Of a DNA stretch of 64,000 bases, positions 8,914 through 21,729 are shown in pieces. The DNA is from Parastagonospora avenae f. sp. tritici 18332-5 (lineage: Eukaryota > Ascomycota > Dothideomycetes > Pleosporales > Phaeosphaeriaceae), in assembly GCA_022559985.1 (NCBI GenBank), contig JAFJTR010000051.1:62001-126000 (forward strand). The letters run 5' to 3'. Under the pieces are notes generated by a model that did no database searches, had not been told where the DNA came from, and was given only the letters and a program-made list of their open reading frames with translations. Every line of letters starts with the position of its first letter. Position 1 is the first letter of the stretch. The translations under genes and the position numbers were made by a program.

Positions 8914-11574
8914 ATGAGCTCATCCGACGCCCACCGCCGCCGCAGCAAAAAGGACTCGAGCAGCCCGAAGAGCAAGGACAGAGACCGTGACCGCGACCGG
9001 GAAAAGGACAGGGAGCGACACAAGAGCTCCAAGTCGCGCAAGACACGCTCGTCGGCCTCCAACAACGACGACGCAGAAGCGGATCGCCCCCGCGAGCGGC
9101 CCTCGGGCGAGCGCGTGCGCACATCGTCGTCGTCGCAGTCGTCCAAGTCGCAGAAGATGGCTGTCGTGCCCGAGATGGCCCGGCGCGGCTCCCTGGGTTC
9201 AGCCAATGCGTCCAGGTCCAGTCTGTCGTACCCGACCCTCTCCAAGACGCACGCAAAAGAGAGCATATACTCGCGCGAAGACGCCGCCTCGAAGAACCCC
9301 GCCACCCCCCAGGCCACTGAAGTCGACGAGGAGAAGCCCGACGAGCCACGAGTTGTGCCACAGCCACCCACCCGAGTCGCACCCACTCCGCCGCGCGCAC
9401 CACCGAGCCCGCCGCTCACTGCGACCACGGCGGCCGACCTAAGAAAGACAGCAAGCGCGAACAGCATGCGGCGGAAGAATGCGGACGAGATACGCAGGGA
9501 CATGGAGCCCCACCGACAGAGTGTCGACAGCGGCACTCGCATGACGTCCCAGGCTGGACCCCGGGCTGCGTCCCGCTCAAGCATCAGGGATGGCGACTTT
9601 GAGGGCACCGACTTCACCTCCACGACGGGTTCACAGCCGAGTACGGTCCGCGCAAAGTCCCCCCGGCTACCCGCAAGGCACAAGACAGCGAGCCCCGCGA
9701 GAACCAAGACCGCAAGTCCTGCACGTACTCGCACCCCAGGAAGGTCGTCCACGCCAGTCAAGATGAAGACCAGGGCGCCCTCCGAGTTCACGATAGACTC
9801 CGAGGCAACATCAGTGCCCCCGGAGCCAGTTGTCGCAGGTCGCGGCATTTCTCCTTCATACTCAGATGCCTCTCCAGCCTCTGTGGTCGATTCATCGCCG
9901 CGGACACCGACGCAGCATTCCGTCCTTCCGTCCATGGTATCCTCTGTCAAGGACGGGCCACCCATGATTGAGATTATGAGCGACCCCATGTCACGAGCGC
10001 AGTCTGTGGATCCAGGATACTCAGGCATGGCCCCCCCGCCGCCACCACCGCCACCCCCTCCAGCCATGACCGGCGAGCCTCCTCGCGTGGACTATCTTCT
10101 GCAGAACGGTGGCCTGTCTCGGCCGATACCACGTAGTCTTCTGGCTGCTATTGAGGGAGCACCAGCACCAGCATACTCTTCATATACGTCGCCACGCGTT
10201 TCTGCAACACAGGACCACGATGTGCGCACATTCTTCAAGCCCATTCAAGTTGTGCTCAACAATTACAACACTGTCATGGACACCAACGGCTCTCTCGCCG
10301 TGGCGACAGGCTACCGATCCGTTGCCAGGCGTCTTCTTGACCGCCTCGAAAACGTGTTCGCGCGTAACATATCATCTGAGCACTGCCAATGCATGATGTG
10401 CTTCGAGCAACCGATCGAGGAGGACTCTGCTGGTGTCAATTGGGGTGAAATCTTGGAACTCGTCTCCGGGCGGTGTGAGCTACCTGCGTGGCCACCATAC
10501 GAAGAGCACTCAGACTCGGGCCTCGGTATCTCGTCTTCACAGCTCGAAGCGCCTTGCCAACGAATCGACGTCGATGTCCCAGAGCAGTACCGTGCACACT
10601 ATGAAAAACAATCCAAGAAGACAAAGGTCGCAGTCCAATCGTGGCTGTCGGATCAAACCGAGAACGTACCCGAAGACGCCGACGACGAGACACTAACCTT
10701 CATCATGCTGACGCGTTTGGAACAGCCACAGCGGCCTCTCTTCTATGCGCTTCTCTGGGGACTTGACCAGCTACCAACTCCGCGGACTCAGAAGCCCGAC
10801 ACAGGCACTCCTCCTTACCTTGCAAAGGCAGGCCTTGCATTACAACGCCTTTATCGTTTACACAGTCCGCCACGTGACCAGCTCGTTGTCATGTACTTGA
10901 TTCGCCACCCCGACATGCATAACATGCTGGCTACTCTAGCGGCTGTGAAGAAACACGAATGGGAAATTTTGGTTTCGGGAAGGTTTGATGGATTCCTCTG
11001 GTCCGGTGCAGAAGATGTGCCCAACATGAGCCCCCCAGGGAAAATACCACCCACAGACGGGCCCCAACGCTTTGCATCACCATTCAGTCCCAACCCATAT
11101 TCTCGTCCTGGTTCGGCACGCCCTGGATCCGTTCGACCACCGGGTGGAGCACCCGTCCAGATAGACGAAGAGACCGAGATAGCCGTTCTGGCGGAGATTG
11201 AGCGTGAGATTTACCTTGGCATGGAGGCTATGGAAGACGCTTTCGAGCATTTGCACAACCAAGCTGAGCTTGTGCGCAGACGCCTTCGTGAGCGTGCGGC
11301 TGGTCTATCGATGGTTGCGCAGCAACGCAGGGGGTCTGGCGCAGACGGTATTGAGGTTAGAATGGGAACGCCTGCAAACGCGCGCGATGGTGACGAAAAC
11401 TACGACGATCTGAGAAGCGAGATCGGACCGGATGACTCGGCCAGTAATGTTTCGCACAACAGAAGAAGGAAGGCACACAGAGCTAGGGAGAGAAGGACGC
11501 CGGCACCGGTCGAGGAAGAAAGCGAGGAAGAGAGCACGCTCGCCGAGCGGATCAGGAGGAGACTGCCAGGATGA
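8914..11574 (+). CDS. Large conserved fungal protein of unknown function, low-complexity N-terminus
   Basis: Uninterrupted 886-residue frame from an ATG in good context (accATGagc). Residues 1-60 are Ser/Arg/Lys/Asp-rich with an RD/RE repeat (DRDRDRDREKDRER), the kind of charged region found in RNA-processing proteins. Residues about 60-430 are disordered Ser/Thr/Pro/Arg-rich sequence with an internal repeat (KTASPART twice, near 250-270) and a run of about ten prolines near 374-385. From about residue 436 to 700 the composition changes to an ordered alpha-helical domain (starting DVRTFFKPIQVVLNNY) with a CQCMMC cysteine cluster near 490. The C-terminus (about 750-886) is helical, then acidic and basic. 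The ordered domain is probably the functional part. I do not recognise a catalytic motif and assign no function. The long antisense frame 8877-10067 is a codon-composition shadow. Confidence 0.8.
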   Translation: MSSSDAHRRRSKKDSSSPKSKDRDRDRDREKDRERHKSSKSRKTRSSASNNDDAEADRPRERPSGERVRTSSSSQSSKSQKMAVVPEMARRGSLGSANASRSSLSYPTLSKTHAKESIYSREDAASKNPATPQATEVDEEKPDEPRVVPQPPTRVAPTPPRAPPSPPLTATTAADLRKTASANSMRRKNADEIRRDMEPHRQSVDSGTRMTSQAGPRAASRSSIRDGDFEGTDFTSTTGSQPSTVRAKSPRLPARHKTASPARTKTASPARTRTPGRSSTPVKMKTRAPSEFTIDSEATSVPPEPVVAGRGISPSYSDASPASVVDSSPRTPTQHSVLPSMVSSVKDGPPMIEIMSDPMSRAQSVDPGYSGMAPPPPPPPPPPAMTGEPPRVDYLLQNGGLSRPIPRSLLAAIEGAPAPAYSSYTSPRVSATQDHDVRTFFKPIQVVLNNYNTVMDTNGSLAVATGYRSVARRLLDRLENVFARNISSEHCQCMMCFEQPIEEDSAGVNWGEILELVSGRCELPAWPPYEEHSDSGLGISSSQLEAPCQRIDVDVPEQYRAHYEKQSKKTKVAVQSWLSDQTENVPEDADDETLTFIMLTRLEQPQRPLFYALLWGLDQLPTPRTQKPDTGTPPYLAKAGLALQRLYRLHSPPRDQLVVMYLIRHPDMHNMLATLAAVKKHEWEILVSGRFDGFLWSGAEDVPNMSPPGKIPPTDGPQRFASPFSPNPYSRPGSARPGSVRPPGGAPVQIDEETEIAVLAEIEREIYLGMEAMEDAFEHLHNQAELVRRRLRERAAGLSMVAQQRRGSGADGIEVRMGTPANARDGDENYDDLRSEIGPDDSASNVSHNRRRKAHRARERRTPAPVEEESEEESTLAERIRRRLPG

Positions 11575-12830
11575 ACAGCGCACGACAAGTCAGGACGAAA
11601 CTGACCCTTATGCCCGCATTGCGATGGAGCCAGGTGCGCAGGCGTTTGTCGTTTTTGTTTTGAATGGGTTGTGTGACTATGGCTTCTTAACGGCCGCGAA
11701 AACATGGATACCCAAACTGTGAGGATACTGGATGCTGCTTCTTGGATAGCCGACTTGCGAAAACGTTTATATTCAGTAATTGATCTTTCTGCTACGCATC
11801 CAGTGTCTGTGACATGTACATGGGCACAAAGTGTATTGGTACCAGTGCTCGCCCAAGTTAAGGCTCGAACTTCTGAATGCTGCAGGCCAATCATGTCGCG
11901 GAGTCGGACGGTGATGGAGACGTTGCCGGCAGCTAGGCAGTTGGCGCGTCAGCCCGATGAAGAGTTTATGCTTGTGCAACAGGAACGATTGGCGAACACC
12001 AAGTCGAACGCGTCGAGATGAAGCAGGGAAAAACCGGCCGGCAGTGTTCTGTTCACTCTTTGAGCCCCACTCGCCGTCGGGTCGAGCGTCATTGCGCGAG
12101 GATCCCTGTCGACAGCCCTCGAGACGCCCGCATGCCTAACAGACGCTCCGTGACAACACAAGGCAGCGTGGGCAGTCATAAACAGCCCCAAACCGTGCTC
12201 ACCAGTCCCGAGCCTGCCCTGCGCGCCGACGCAGCCTTTTCAACCGCGGCGAGTGAATGGTATGTCGTTCTGCAGTCTGAGCGCCCTTCCATCGCAAGGT
12301 CCTCCTCGGTAGTCGTTCGTAGTCGTGGCCGACTGTCGTTGCCCTCGCAATCCGTGTTTGTTGTACCAACACAAGGGCGCCTGCCACTTCTAGGACTCAC
12401 ACAACGGGCTGGCACCATCTGTTCCGACCCCGATCATTGAACTGCAATTTGGCTATACACTCGACGACGCTCTCACCGCCGCTACCCCCGACTTTTCCCC
12501 GCCGCACCGCGTGCTCCCTCGTCCTGCCGATTACATTACCGTGGCTCGCGTTGGCCGCTTGTCACATTCCTGAACCACAGAACCAGCGACGATAAGCGTG
12601 CAGCCATTGGATCTCCCGCCCAGGGCCGCACTCCCGGCTGAAGTGCACTACGACGCTCTCGGCGCGCTCAAGTCTGGCAGCTCTGAGCTTCCTGCCACCG
12701 CAACATCTAGCTGCCTCCACACCCCACCACGCCGCGCGCCTCCGCCACGACGCAGCAAGGCGCGTCGGCAATCGAAGCATTTGCTGTGCACATCGACGCC
12801 CACGCAAGCCGCACAGCTGCAACAAGCAAC
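11575..12830. other. Intergenic region of about 1.25 kb, mostly kinase promoter and leader
   Basis: No gene recognised. The last 350 bp are C-rich like the leaders of other genes here and run up to the kinase start. Small frames at 11704-12021, 12018-12440 and 12598-12864 are not supported. Confidence 0.45.
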
Positions 12831-15167
12831 ATGGCGGCCGATCTCGGTGGAAATGAGGCCATAGACCCGACCACGCTCTTCACCAAGCAGGAGTGCATAG
12901 GAGGAGGCAGCTTCGGCAAGGTGTACAAGGGCCTCGACCGACGGACAGGACACACGGTCGCAATCAAGGTCATCGACGTCGAAAATGCCGAGGACGAGGT
13001 GGAAGACATCATGGGCGAGATTATGATTCTGTCCGGCATGAGCTCGCCCTATGTGACCAGATACTACGGTTCGTACCTCCACGGCTCCGATCTGTGGATA
13101 GTCATGGAGTTCTGCTCTGGCGGAAGCTGCGCGGATCTAATGAAACCTGGCTTAATTGCGGAGGCGGAGATTGCAGTCGTCGTGAAGGAGCTGCTGCAGG
13201 GACTGATGTACCTGCACGACGACGGCAAGCTACACAGAGACATCAAAGGTATCTTCACTGTGCATATACCTTGATCCCGCACTGACACTAGCACAGCCGC
13301 CAATATCCTCGTGGGCGCGAATGGACAGGTTAAGCTGGCGGATTTTGGTGTGTCCGGCCAGCTTTCCGCAACTATGACGAAGAAAAACACCTTCGTTGGG
13401 ACTCCATTCTGGATGGCTCCCGAAGTCATCAAACAATCCGGGTACGATGGCAAGGCCGACATATGGTCACTCGGCATCACAGCGTTGGAACTGGCGAACG
13501 GCGAACCTCCCTACGCCGACATCCATCCCATGAAGGTCCTTTTTCTCATACCTAAAAACCCACCCCCGCAGCTCCAAGGCAACTTCTCGCCTGCTTTTAA
13601 AGAGTTTATTGAGCTCTGTTTACGGAAAGACCCGCGAGAGCGACCCACGGCAAAGCAACTTCTCCAATGCAACTTCGTCCGCAAAGCTGGAAAGCCTGCC
13701 CGTCTCCAGGAGCTCATTTCAAGGTACCAAGACTGGAAGGCCCGCTATCCAAAAGAGGCCGCAGAAAGTGAGGACGAGGCTACACCAGTGAAACGAAAGG
13801 ACCCCGTCAACGAAGATTTGTGGGACTTCGGCACGGTCAGACCCGTGGCAGGCGGCAGAGGTCCGGCACTGGCGCCGATGAACGCCGCTGGTGCTAACGC
13901 CCGAAATGCTTCTCCGCAAAGGAAACCCATGTCCCAACCGCGCGGTGGCTATGGTAATGAGAATGAGGATACGATACGAGCCAGCCCGCCACCATCGCCC
14001 ACCAAGCGACTGCCGTTCCTGCAGACCGTAACGTCACCTACCAGCTCGTTGAATACGGCAGCAAGAGTTCCTCTACCACCCTCCCCGGAGAAGAAGTCAA
14101 CTCTCCTATTCTCACAGCAAACAGCAGAACTTTCACGAAAGTCTCCAGTACCCAGCTTCTTCTCACCGCCTCAAAATCGAGGTCTCGTAACACCTACAAA
14201 GTCTCAGACTCCCCAGCAGCCGCGACGGCAAACTCCTCTCGCTCATGCATATGACGAATATCTACAACGATGCATTGCTGCCGACATGGAGAATATGGAA
14301 GTCACACCACAACAACCACAACAACCACAACAACAGCACCATCGGGTACCTACGCCGAGTCGAGTATCCGTACTTCCTCAGATGAATCTAGACATTCCGC
14401 CATACAGGGGACAATCATCGAGCCCCTCCACCAGTGTTCCGCCTCCCCTTCCAAAGCATCAGCCTCAACTTCAACCACTACAGGGTCCTGTCGGCACCAA
14501 ACCAACAGGTCCAACTTCGCCACAAATGCAAAAGCCTCTGCCACCACTGATGGGCCAGCATCCACTTCCGCCGCTGGCTAGTCAAAAGCCATTTCATGTA
14601 GAGCAGCAGCCAATGACAGGAAGACCAGAATCATCGTCATCGTCGTCATCGAGCGACCCATTCGGTGGCCCATTGATCGTTCGGCAAACACCGCAACGAG
14701 TGCAAGGTCAAGGTCTGGCTCCCGCACCACATGCACATGCCACGAAGTCGCCACCAATGAGTCGCGGCTCATTCGGTCGACCTAAGCCGACAGCAAACCA
14801 TCCAAGTATATTAGCACAACAAACTCCTGGTTCACCAGGCATCGTTACCGACATCACAGCTCTGGATGGTGTGGTGATTCCAGCACTAGAAGCGGCACTG
14901 TCCCGTCGAGCATATCAACTTAACCTCAAGAACAAGCTGGAGTCGGCGCAGTCTCTGGATGATCCACAGGGCTTTGTTGAGAGACGGAAGCGAAGACAGG
15001 ATTGCCACGATCATGTGCGAAAGCTGGTGAACGAGATCAGCGAGAGGTTCAAGGAGTTGGATGATTGGGACGAGCGAGGGGAAGTCGGCATGGGCGGAGA
15101 AGTTGCTGGTTTTCTAGAAGGGTTTTTGGAGGAGGTACTGGTCAGAGTCGAGCCCGCCGATGACTGA
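12831..15167 (+). CDS. Germinal-centre (Ste20-type, GCK-III-like) serine/threonine kinase
   Basis: Protein kinase of 762 residues. Removing one intron (13249-13296) restores the HRDIKAANIL catalytic loop. The kinase domain spans about residues 15-270: glycine loop GGGSFGKVYKG, VAIK lysine, catalytic HRD, DFG (LADFGVSGQL), the Ste20-family signature GTPFWMAPEVIKQSGYDGKADIWSLG, and the PMKVLFLIPK segment typical of GCK-III/MST3-SOK1-like kinases. In fungi these are the SID1/MST-1/Sps1/Kic1 group, which act in septation, polarity and NDR-kinase pathways; which one this is cannot be settled by eye. The middle (about 300-640) is Pro/Ser/Gln-rich with a CAA-type glutamine/proline repeat near 14312-14338 and a serine run near 14630-14650. 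The last 110 residues are a helical, conserved-looking tail. Confidence 0.9.
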
Positions 15168-15546
15168 GGTAGGAAATGCATAGAGTAAATGATGGCGATG
15201 GCGTTTGGGGGAGATACCTGGGAGTGCATGATTAGGCGGACCTGCCTTGATGCTAGTAACTTGCATGCTTTGGTTTCGAATTTCATACTTGAATATACGT
15301 GGCCCAGTCCTTGTCTACCTACTCTGTCTCTGTCCTGCTAAGAGTGCATCGATGCATCCTGCATGCTGCATGCTACATGTGCTCGGAAGCTCCTACACGG
15401 TGATTGGTGGTCTTCGTACACCGCCGGGCCATGAACCCTGGACCCTGAACCCAGCAACATTTCGTCACACGTACTTGTCGTAGATTGTACAGCTTGAACC
15501 TACCATCTCCTTCAGCATCACAGCTGTTCGGGGCTACAGTTCAGTA
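15168..15546. other. Intergenic region between kinase and STT4
   Basis: Holds the kinase 3' UTR and the STT4 promoter. A small cluster of GCATGC/TGCATGC motifs lies at about 15345-15375; nothing else recognised. Confidence 0.4.
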
Positions 15547-18500
15547 ATGGCGTGGGTCTGTTCTGTTAGGAACTTTTGAAATGATACTGATTGATGTTCC
15601 AGGCGCACGATTCGAGGCAACGCGCTCGAGAAGCTCGCACGTCTGTCGGCGCAGTCACCCTCGTCGACAGATGCGACTTCAGGCTTCCCCCGACTGTTCA
15701 AGCGATGTCCAGCCGCGAGCGCCGCCCCAAATGGATCGGGGATGGGCGGAGAAGGAGTCCCGATGCAGTCAGCAATGGTGGGTAGTTGCTAAAGGAGACG
15801 TGGACGCTGGCAGGGCGGGCTAACGTGGCGTAGAAAATACAGGAGCTCGAAGCCATTCTTGCCCTGTGCAAGGCAGCGCCATACGTCGAGGCGAAAGACG
15901 TGGCCGGGCCGCTCCTCGACCGCCTGGCGGCATACCTGGCTCAGGTCTACACGCAGACACTGGCGCCCTCGCCCTACGTCCGAGCCATGGAGCCGTCGCC
16001 GTATGAAGTCCTCTCATACAACCTCACGTCGGCGGTGCTGTCGCTCGGCATCCGCCATGGACTGCATGCACAGGCGGCAGTGGCCATGGCGAGCTATGTC
16101 CAGGGCTGGACGGACACAGCGGCGGACCTTTCGGCAGACCAGTTCGACGAAGACGACAGAGACGACTATCCTGCGGGCCGGGGACTTGCGCGGGTCATGA
16201 CGCAGAGCCTGTCTCTGCTGGGCTTCCTGAATGCTGCTGCGAGATACTCCAAATTCTGGAACTCGCACGACCGGCTGCAGCTTGTCGAACACGTGCGGAC
16301 GGCGCTGTCGGAGAAGTTCTTGATTGCTTTCGAGACTGCCTTGTCGATTGTGCGTAATGCGCGCTCACACCAACACGGGCTGCGCGACTGGAAGCGCTAC
16401 GCAAAGCACTACGCAGCTGCCGGGCAGCCGCTGGGGGGCATGATTCTGCACGACTCGTTCCTCAAGCTCGTCATGGCATCAGCCTCCATCTTGGTCGGGG
16501 CCCCTGATCGCGAGCAGGGCGACGGCATTCTCGGCCATCTGCGGTCATCAAAGCCCGGCGCCGAGACCGTTGCAGACAGCTCCGACGATGCGCTCGCGGA
16601 CGGCCTGACGAGAATCGCCGTCGAGGAGATGGAGTTTTTGAAGAGTGATCTCGACTACCTCCAGCGGGTGGCATCTGCCTGGCAACAGCGGCAAGCGTCT
16701 TCCGTCAAGGCCAAGGTACTCATTACCTATTTGTGCTGCACTGTCTACGACGAAGACATCGCTGACGCCGATCTCCTCAACGCGTGGCTCGAGAATGTGC
16801 TTGACGACCCGTCACAGACCGCAGACCATGACCTGAGCTCAACAGTGCTGAAGTCGATGGCTGTTCTCGCCAAAGTCTCGCCGCCTCTCGCATCGAGTCT
16901 TGGTCGCTCACTACCGCGCGTTATTGTTCAAGGCAACTTCGATCACCGAACTACCCCAGTCGCAGCCGACGCTCTCGCGGCCGTTCTTAGTCTACTACCA
17001 CAGGACGCTATCATCACAACACTATACAGCTTAGGCAATATCATCAGCGCAGGTTCGGTGCCGAGCCAGAATCCTGCTGCGTCCCCCTCGCTTCACGGCA
17101 CATCTAAGAGTGGTCGTGGCGGTGTTTATAATCAGCAGAACGGCAGCGCCATATCTCTGACCCCCAGCGACATCGAAGAACCGCACCATGTCCACTGCAC
17201 CGTTGTCGAGACTATCGTATCAGTAGCGCGCAACTGTAAAGATGCCAAAATAACCGCCCTTGCTCTGTCCATGCTCATCCAGAAAGTCGGAAGAGCGAGC
17301 AAAGCAGTCGATGCGAAGATCATCACTGACTCCGCCTTTCTTGGCATTCACAGTCCGCCTGGAGAGTTCAAAACACTACTCAAGGTGTACTCGAAGCTGG
17401 CCCACGATGCCCTTGTAAAAGATGATGCTATAATCCTCGAAGCTGTAAGTACAAGCTCGGGCCGTCCCAATAAAATGCTAAATAGCCTCTAGGTCATGAG
17501 CGCTCGTCTGAACATGTCAACCGCTATATCTGCCAACGACGATGCATATGAACTATATCTATCACACTTACTTGACGCAATCATCAGCAAAGGCGACGCT
17601 CCGGAATCCTCTCACCGCCACATGCATGACACAGAACTAGCCGCTCGAGAAATTGCACAGCTGCTCAAGCCTTTGGCGGTTCTACTGTCGCGCAATGCCA
17701 ATCCTGACAACTTGTCAGACATGAGCGACTCAATAATCAGTCTACAGCGCGATGCATGGTTCAACATCGTCGTGCATGGATTTGACACACTGTCGGACTT
17801 GGGCAAACAATACAGAGAGGAGCTCAAAACATTAGCCCGATTCAGTCAGCCACTAATTGCTGAAGAACGGCCTTCTCTTTCTGAAAGTGACATTGAGTTG
17901 AACACGGTCCTTCGTCGTGGCAAGTCGCCTGAGCACACCGTCGAGCAAAAGCGACGCCTAGGTAGGCTGTTACCGTCATGTGAAGCAGACACTAGATCCC
18001 TCAGCTACCAGGAGGCTGTCTTCTTGAGCACAGCGTATCTAGTAGAGGATCTGAGAGCTAGCACAGGCGACTGTACTAAAGCACTTGCATATTTCCTCGA
18101 TCCAAAATTGCGCTCTGGCGCCGTGGGCAATTGTATGGCTGCGATCACAACGACAGCCATCCGAACGTATCTGACGAAGACACTCTCTGGGCAAAATCAG
18201 TCGTTCTCGACCCCATATTTGGCGGAACAGCTCGCGACTATTTTTTCAGCATGCTGCCACCGTATTGCGCGCATTCAACAAGCAGCAGCAGCATGCGCAG
18301 ATCTAATTATACATGAGGTGCCGTCCACGCTGTGCCAGAAGAGCGCTCTTTTCGCTCTGTTAGAACTACTGTCCATCATGTGGTACAGCTGCTTGGAAGG
18401 AGAGACTGATGAATACACCTGGAAATCTACCTTCACCTCGAAGAAGTCCAACATCATGGTGGAACTCTCAGACGACTACTCCTTCCGCCGCGCGACTTTG

Positions 18501-21500
18501 TCTGCCCTGCACAAGCGCGCAACAGCTTGGGTGAAGGATGCTTTGGACACTGCGCCGCTCGATGTCAAAGGACTGCTGCAAACATATCTATCCGAGTTCG
18601 ACGACGAAGCCTCTTTTGGACACATTTCTCTGGGCCGATCGTTCGCGTTGGAGATGGGGTCCGTGATTCCATCCACTGATCAACGTTTGGGTGCCGTTGA
18701 ACGTCAGGGGATCAACATCAACACTGCGTCGGATTTCATCACTCAATATACCACGCGCCAGGAGTACAAGTTCTTGGATGGTGTCAATGATCAAGAAGAA
18801 GAGTGGCTGAGAAATGGCGCAGCACCAGGGTCGCGTCCCAGCTATCTGTCGCGCAGCTTGCAAGACGCGACAAATCTGTTGCAAGATCTAGAGAACCGCA
18901 CACTGAACCATAAGCATGTTACGATTGCAGAGCTGCGGGACATCCTTCGTAGAGCTGCTGCATTGCTGTGCAGGGTGAAGACAGACCAAGCACCAATTGT
19001 TCATCACCTTGTGGGCATACCTTTTGCGGTGTTCTCCAAGCAGTCCATCAAGCTTGGTATTTCCCTGTGGACAAGCGTCGCCAAGGAGAATCCCCGAATG
19101 GAATCCCGCATCCTAGTCGCCATTGCAGAGAATTGGGAGACTACTGTACGCAAGCGTCGAGGTATCTTCAGTCTTTCTTTGAAGTAAGTGTGATATGCTA
19201 GATGTGTATTTGATTACCTGCTGACACTTGCACAGGCATGCAGACCCTTTCTATGGCAGACAAGAGTTTGCTGCAACTGACAAAGAAGCGTTGTCGAAAC
19301 GACAGCAGCAGATTTACAATCTCATAGCACCGCATTTTCGTCTTCTACAATTCCTATCGAGCCATTTCAGTGCATCGCGTCTGAGTAAATCGGACGTCGA
19401 GCGTGTCTATGTCCGACTCATACACATCACGCTCGACGCAATGAGTGTAGGTTGTTCGCAGCCACTCGCTAGGGAGGCGTATTTCCACATCATCCTGTTG
19501 GGTCTCAAGATTGCTCGCCATTGTACTACCTTGGCATCGGCCATAAAAGGACGACTTCTCGACCGAATATTGACTGCCGCATTGGCATGGTTTGCGCAGG
19601 CCCCACAGTGAGCATGATTTGATTTATCCATGTGTACCTGCTGACCTTTTTAGGTGGTCCTTCGGAGGCAATCGATTACAGATCAAGGCTGAGACCCATA
19701 TTCTGGTGGACGTGCAGGTGAATTTGGACGCCATTGGGAAGATCGTCACGGTTGGAGACATAGGCTCCAAGCTCAAGGCAAAGCAGGACTTACTCTCCAT
19801 GCTAATTGCTAATGAGCAATCCCGTCTCCTAGTCTGGCTTTTCCCACTCGACCATACTAAGAAACACCATTTCGCCCTGAGCAGCAGCAGGGCAGCTCTG
19901 CCCGATGTGAGTTCCCAAAATGGAAGCCTGTTCAGACAGCTAATGGGTGCAGACCGCCGTGACCGCCCACTTGAAGACAGCCTGGGCGGAGAATCCCGCA
20001 ATAGCTGTTCATCTTGTCAAACGCTTCCAGTCTCAACGTCTTGTGAGCGAAGTGCGCTGGCAGGTACTCAACTTTCCACATAAGGTCTTGAACGAGCCCG
20101 ATGCTCTTGAAATACTCTTAGGAAGCCAGTTACCGGGCGATGTATCCTTTCAGCTCAAGGTACGTTTCCTCAGCAGGCTGTCGGCAATGCTAACAATGGC
20201 AGTATCTTCTATATTGGGCCCCCTTGAACCCGATCACGGCAGTCACGTATTTTATGCCCGCTTACGGCAACCATCCCTTCATCATACAGTATGCAATGCG
20301 GGCGCTTGAGAGTCACTCCGTCGATGTCATGTTCTTCTATGTCTACCAGATAGTTCAGACCCTTCGCTACGATGTACTTGGTTATGTTGAGAGATACATC
20401 ATCGAGACCGCAGAGTTTTCACAGCTGTTCGCACATCAGATCATCTGGAACATGAAGGCCAATGCGTACAAGGATGAGGCTTCCGAAGTTGTGAGTAATC
20501 CAGTCATGTGAAGGCTTATGTTATACTGACATTCATGGTAGCCCGACCCAGTCAAGCCAACGCTCGACAAAGTTATGGGCAGCCTTGAGTCAAGTTTCTC
20601 GCCAGAGGATCGTGAGTTCTATGAGCGCGAGTTCGCTTTCTTCAACGAGGTAACTGGCATCTCCGGTACATTGCGCTCAGTCTTGCACGAACCAAAAGAA
20701 GTCAAAAAGCAAAAGATTGAGGAAGAGCTCCGTAAGATACAAGTCGAAGTTGGTGTTTACTTGCCAAGTAACCCCGACGGCCAAGTCATTGGTATCGACC
20801 GCAAGTCTGGCAAACCTCTCCAATCTCATGCCAAGACACCCTTCATGGCGACCTTCCGCATCCGCAAGAACAAGCCCTCCACTCCGGGAGTCATCGAGGA
20901 AACCGAAGATAATGATCGCTCTTCCCAGAAGAGTAACACGTACGAAACATGGCTTTCTGCCATTTTCAAGGTTGGTGACGATTGTCGTCAAGACGTGCTC
21001 GCGCTCCAGATGATCGCTGCATTCCGCGGTATCTTCAATACCGTCGGTCTTGACGTTTGGGTATTTCCATATCGCGTTACGGCTACGGCGCCTGGTTGTG
21101 GAGTCATTGATGTCCTTCCCAACTCGATCTCTCGTGATATGCTCGGCCGCGAAGCGGTGAATCGGCTGGACGCGTATTTCATCTCCCGCTACGGAAACGA
21201 GGATTCCATCCGCTACCAAGAAGCACGTAGCAACTTTGTCAAAAGTATGGCGGCTTACAGCGTCATCTCCTTCTTATTGCAGTTCAAGGATCGACATAAC
21301 GGGAACATCATGATTGATGACATGGGCCATATCATTCACATCGACTTTGGCTTTTGCTTCGACATTGCTCCAGGTGGCATCAAATTCGAGCGCGCGCCCT
21401 TCAAGCTCACCGCAGAAATGATTGCAGTCATGGGCGGCAGCACTACAGCTCAACCGTACCGCTGGTTTGAGGAGCTGACTGTCAAGGCCTTTCTCGCTGC

Positions 21501-21729
21501 AAGGCAGCACGCCAACCATCTGAGTCACATTGTGGAAGTAATGCTGGACTCTGGTTTGCCTTGCTTCAAACCTGATACCATCAAGAACTTCAGGGACCGA
21601 TTTGTGCTGGACAGAGACGAAAGAGGTGCTGCAGAGTTTATGCGAGACTGTGTGAAAAGGTCCGCGGGTAGCCAGAGTACGGGTGTATATGATCGCTTCC
21701 AACTGATCACAAACGGTATTCCTTACTAG
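15547..21729 (+). CDS. stt4: Phosphatidylinositol 4-kinase Stt4 (PI4K type III alpha)
   Basis: Makes PI4P at the plasma membrane, the precursor pool for PI(4,5)P2; in yeast it works with Efr3 and Ypp1. Eight introns (15552-15602, 15778-15833, 17445-17492, 19184-19235, 19608-19653, 19907-19952, 20160-20202, 20491-20541) leave 5,790 coding bases, exactly 1,929 residues, the expected size. Exon 1 carries only ATGGC; the resulting N-terminus MARTIRGNALEKLA is in frame with all that follows. Most of the protein is helical-repeat scaffold. The lipid-kinase unique/accessory helical region lies before the C-terminal catalytic domain, coded mainly by 20542-21729, which shows KVGDDCRQDVLALQM (ATP site), the catalytic loop DRHNGN at about residue 1784, and the HIDFGF metal-binding motif. 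The C-terminus contains the DRFQLITNGIPY end. Every domain expected of an active enzyme is present. Confidence 0.95.

Noticed and set aside
8877..10067. 396-codon minus-strand frame
   Set aside because: Antisense to the 886-residue gene; Gly/Ser/Arg-rich content is the complement of its biased codons.
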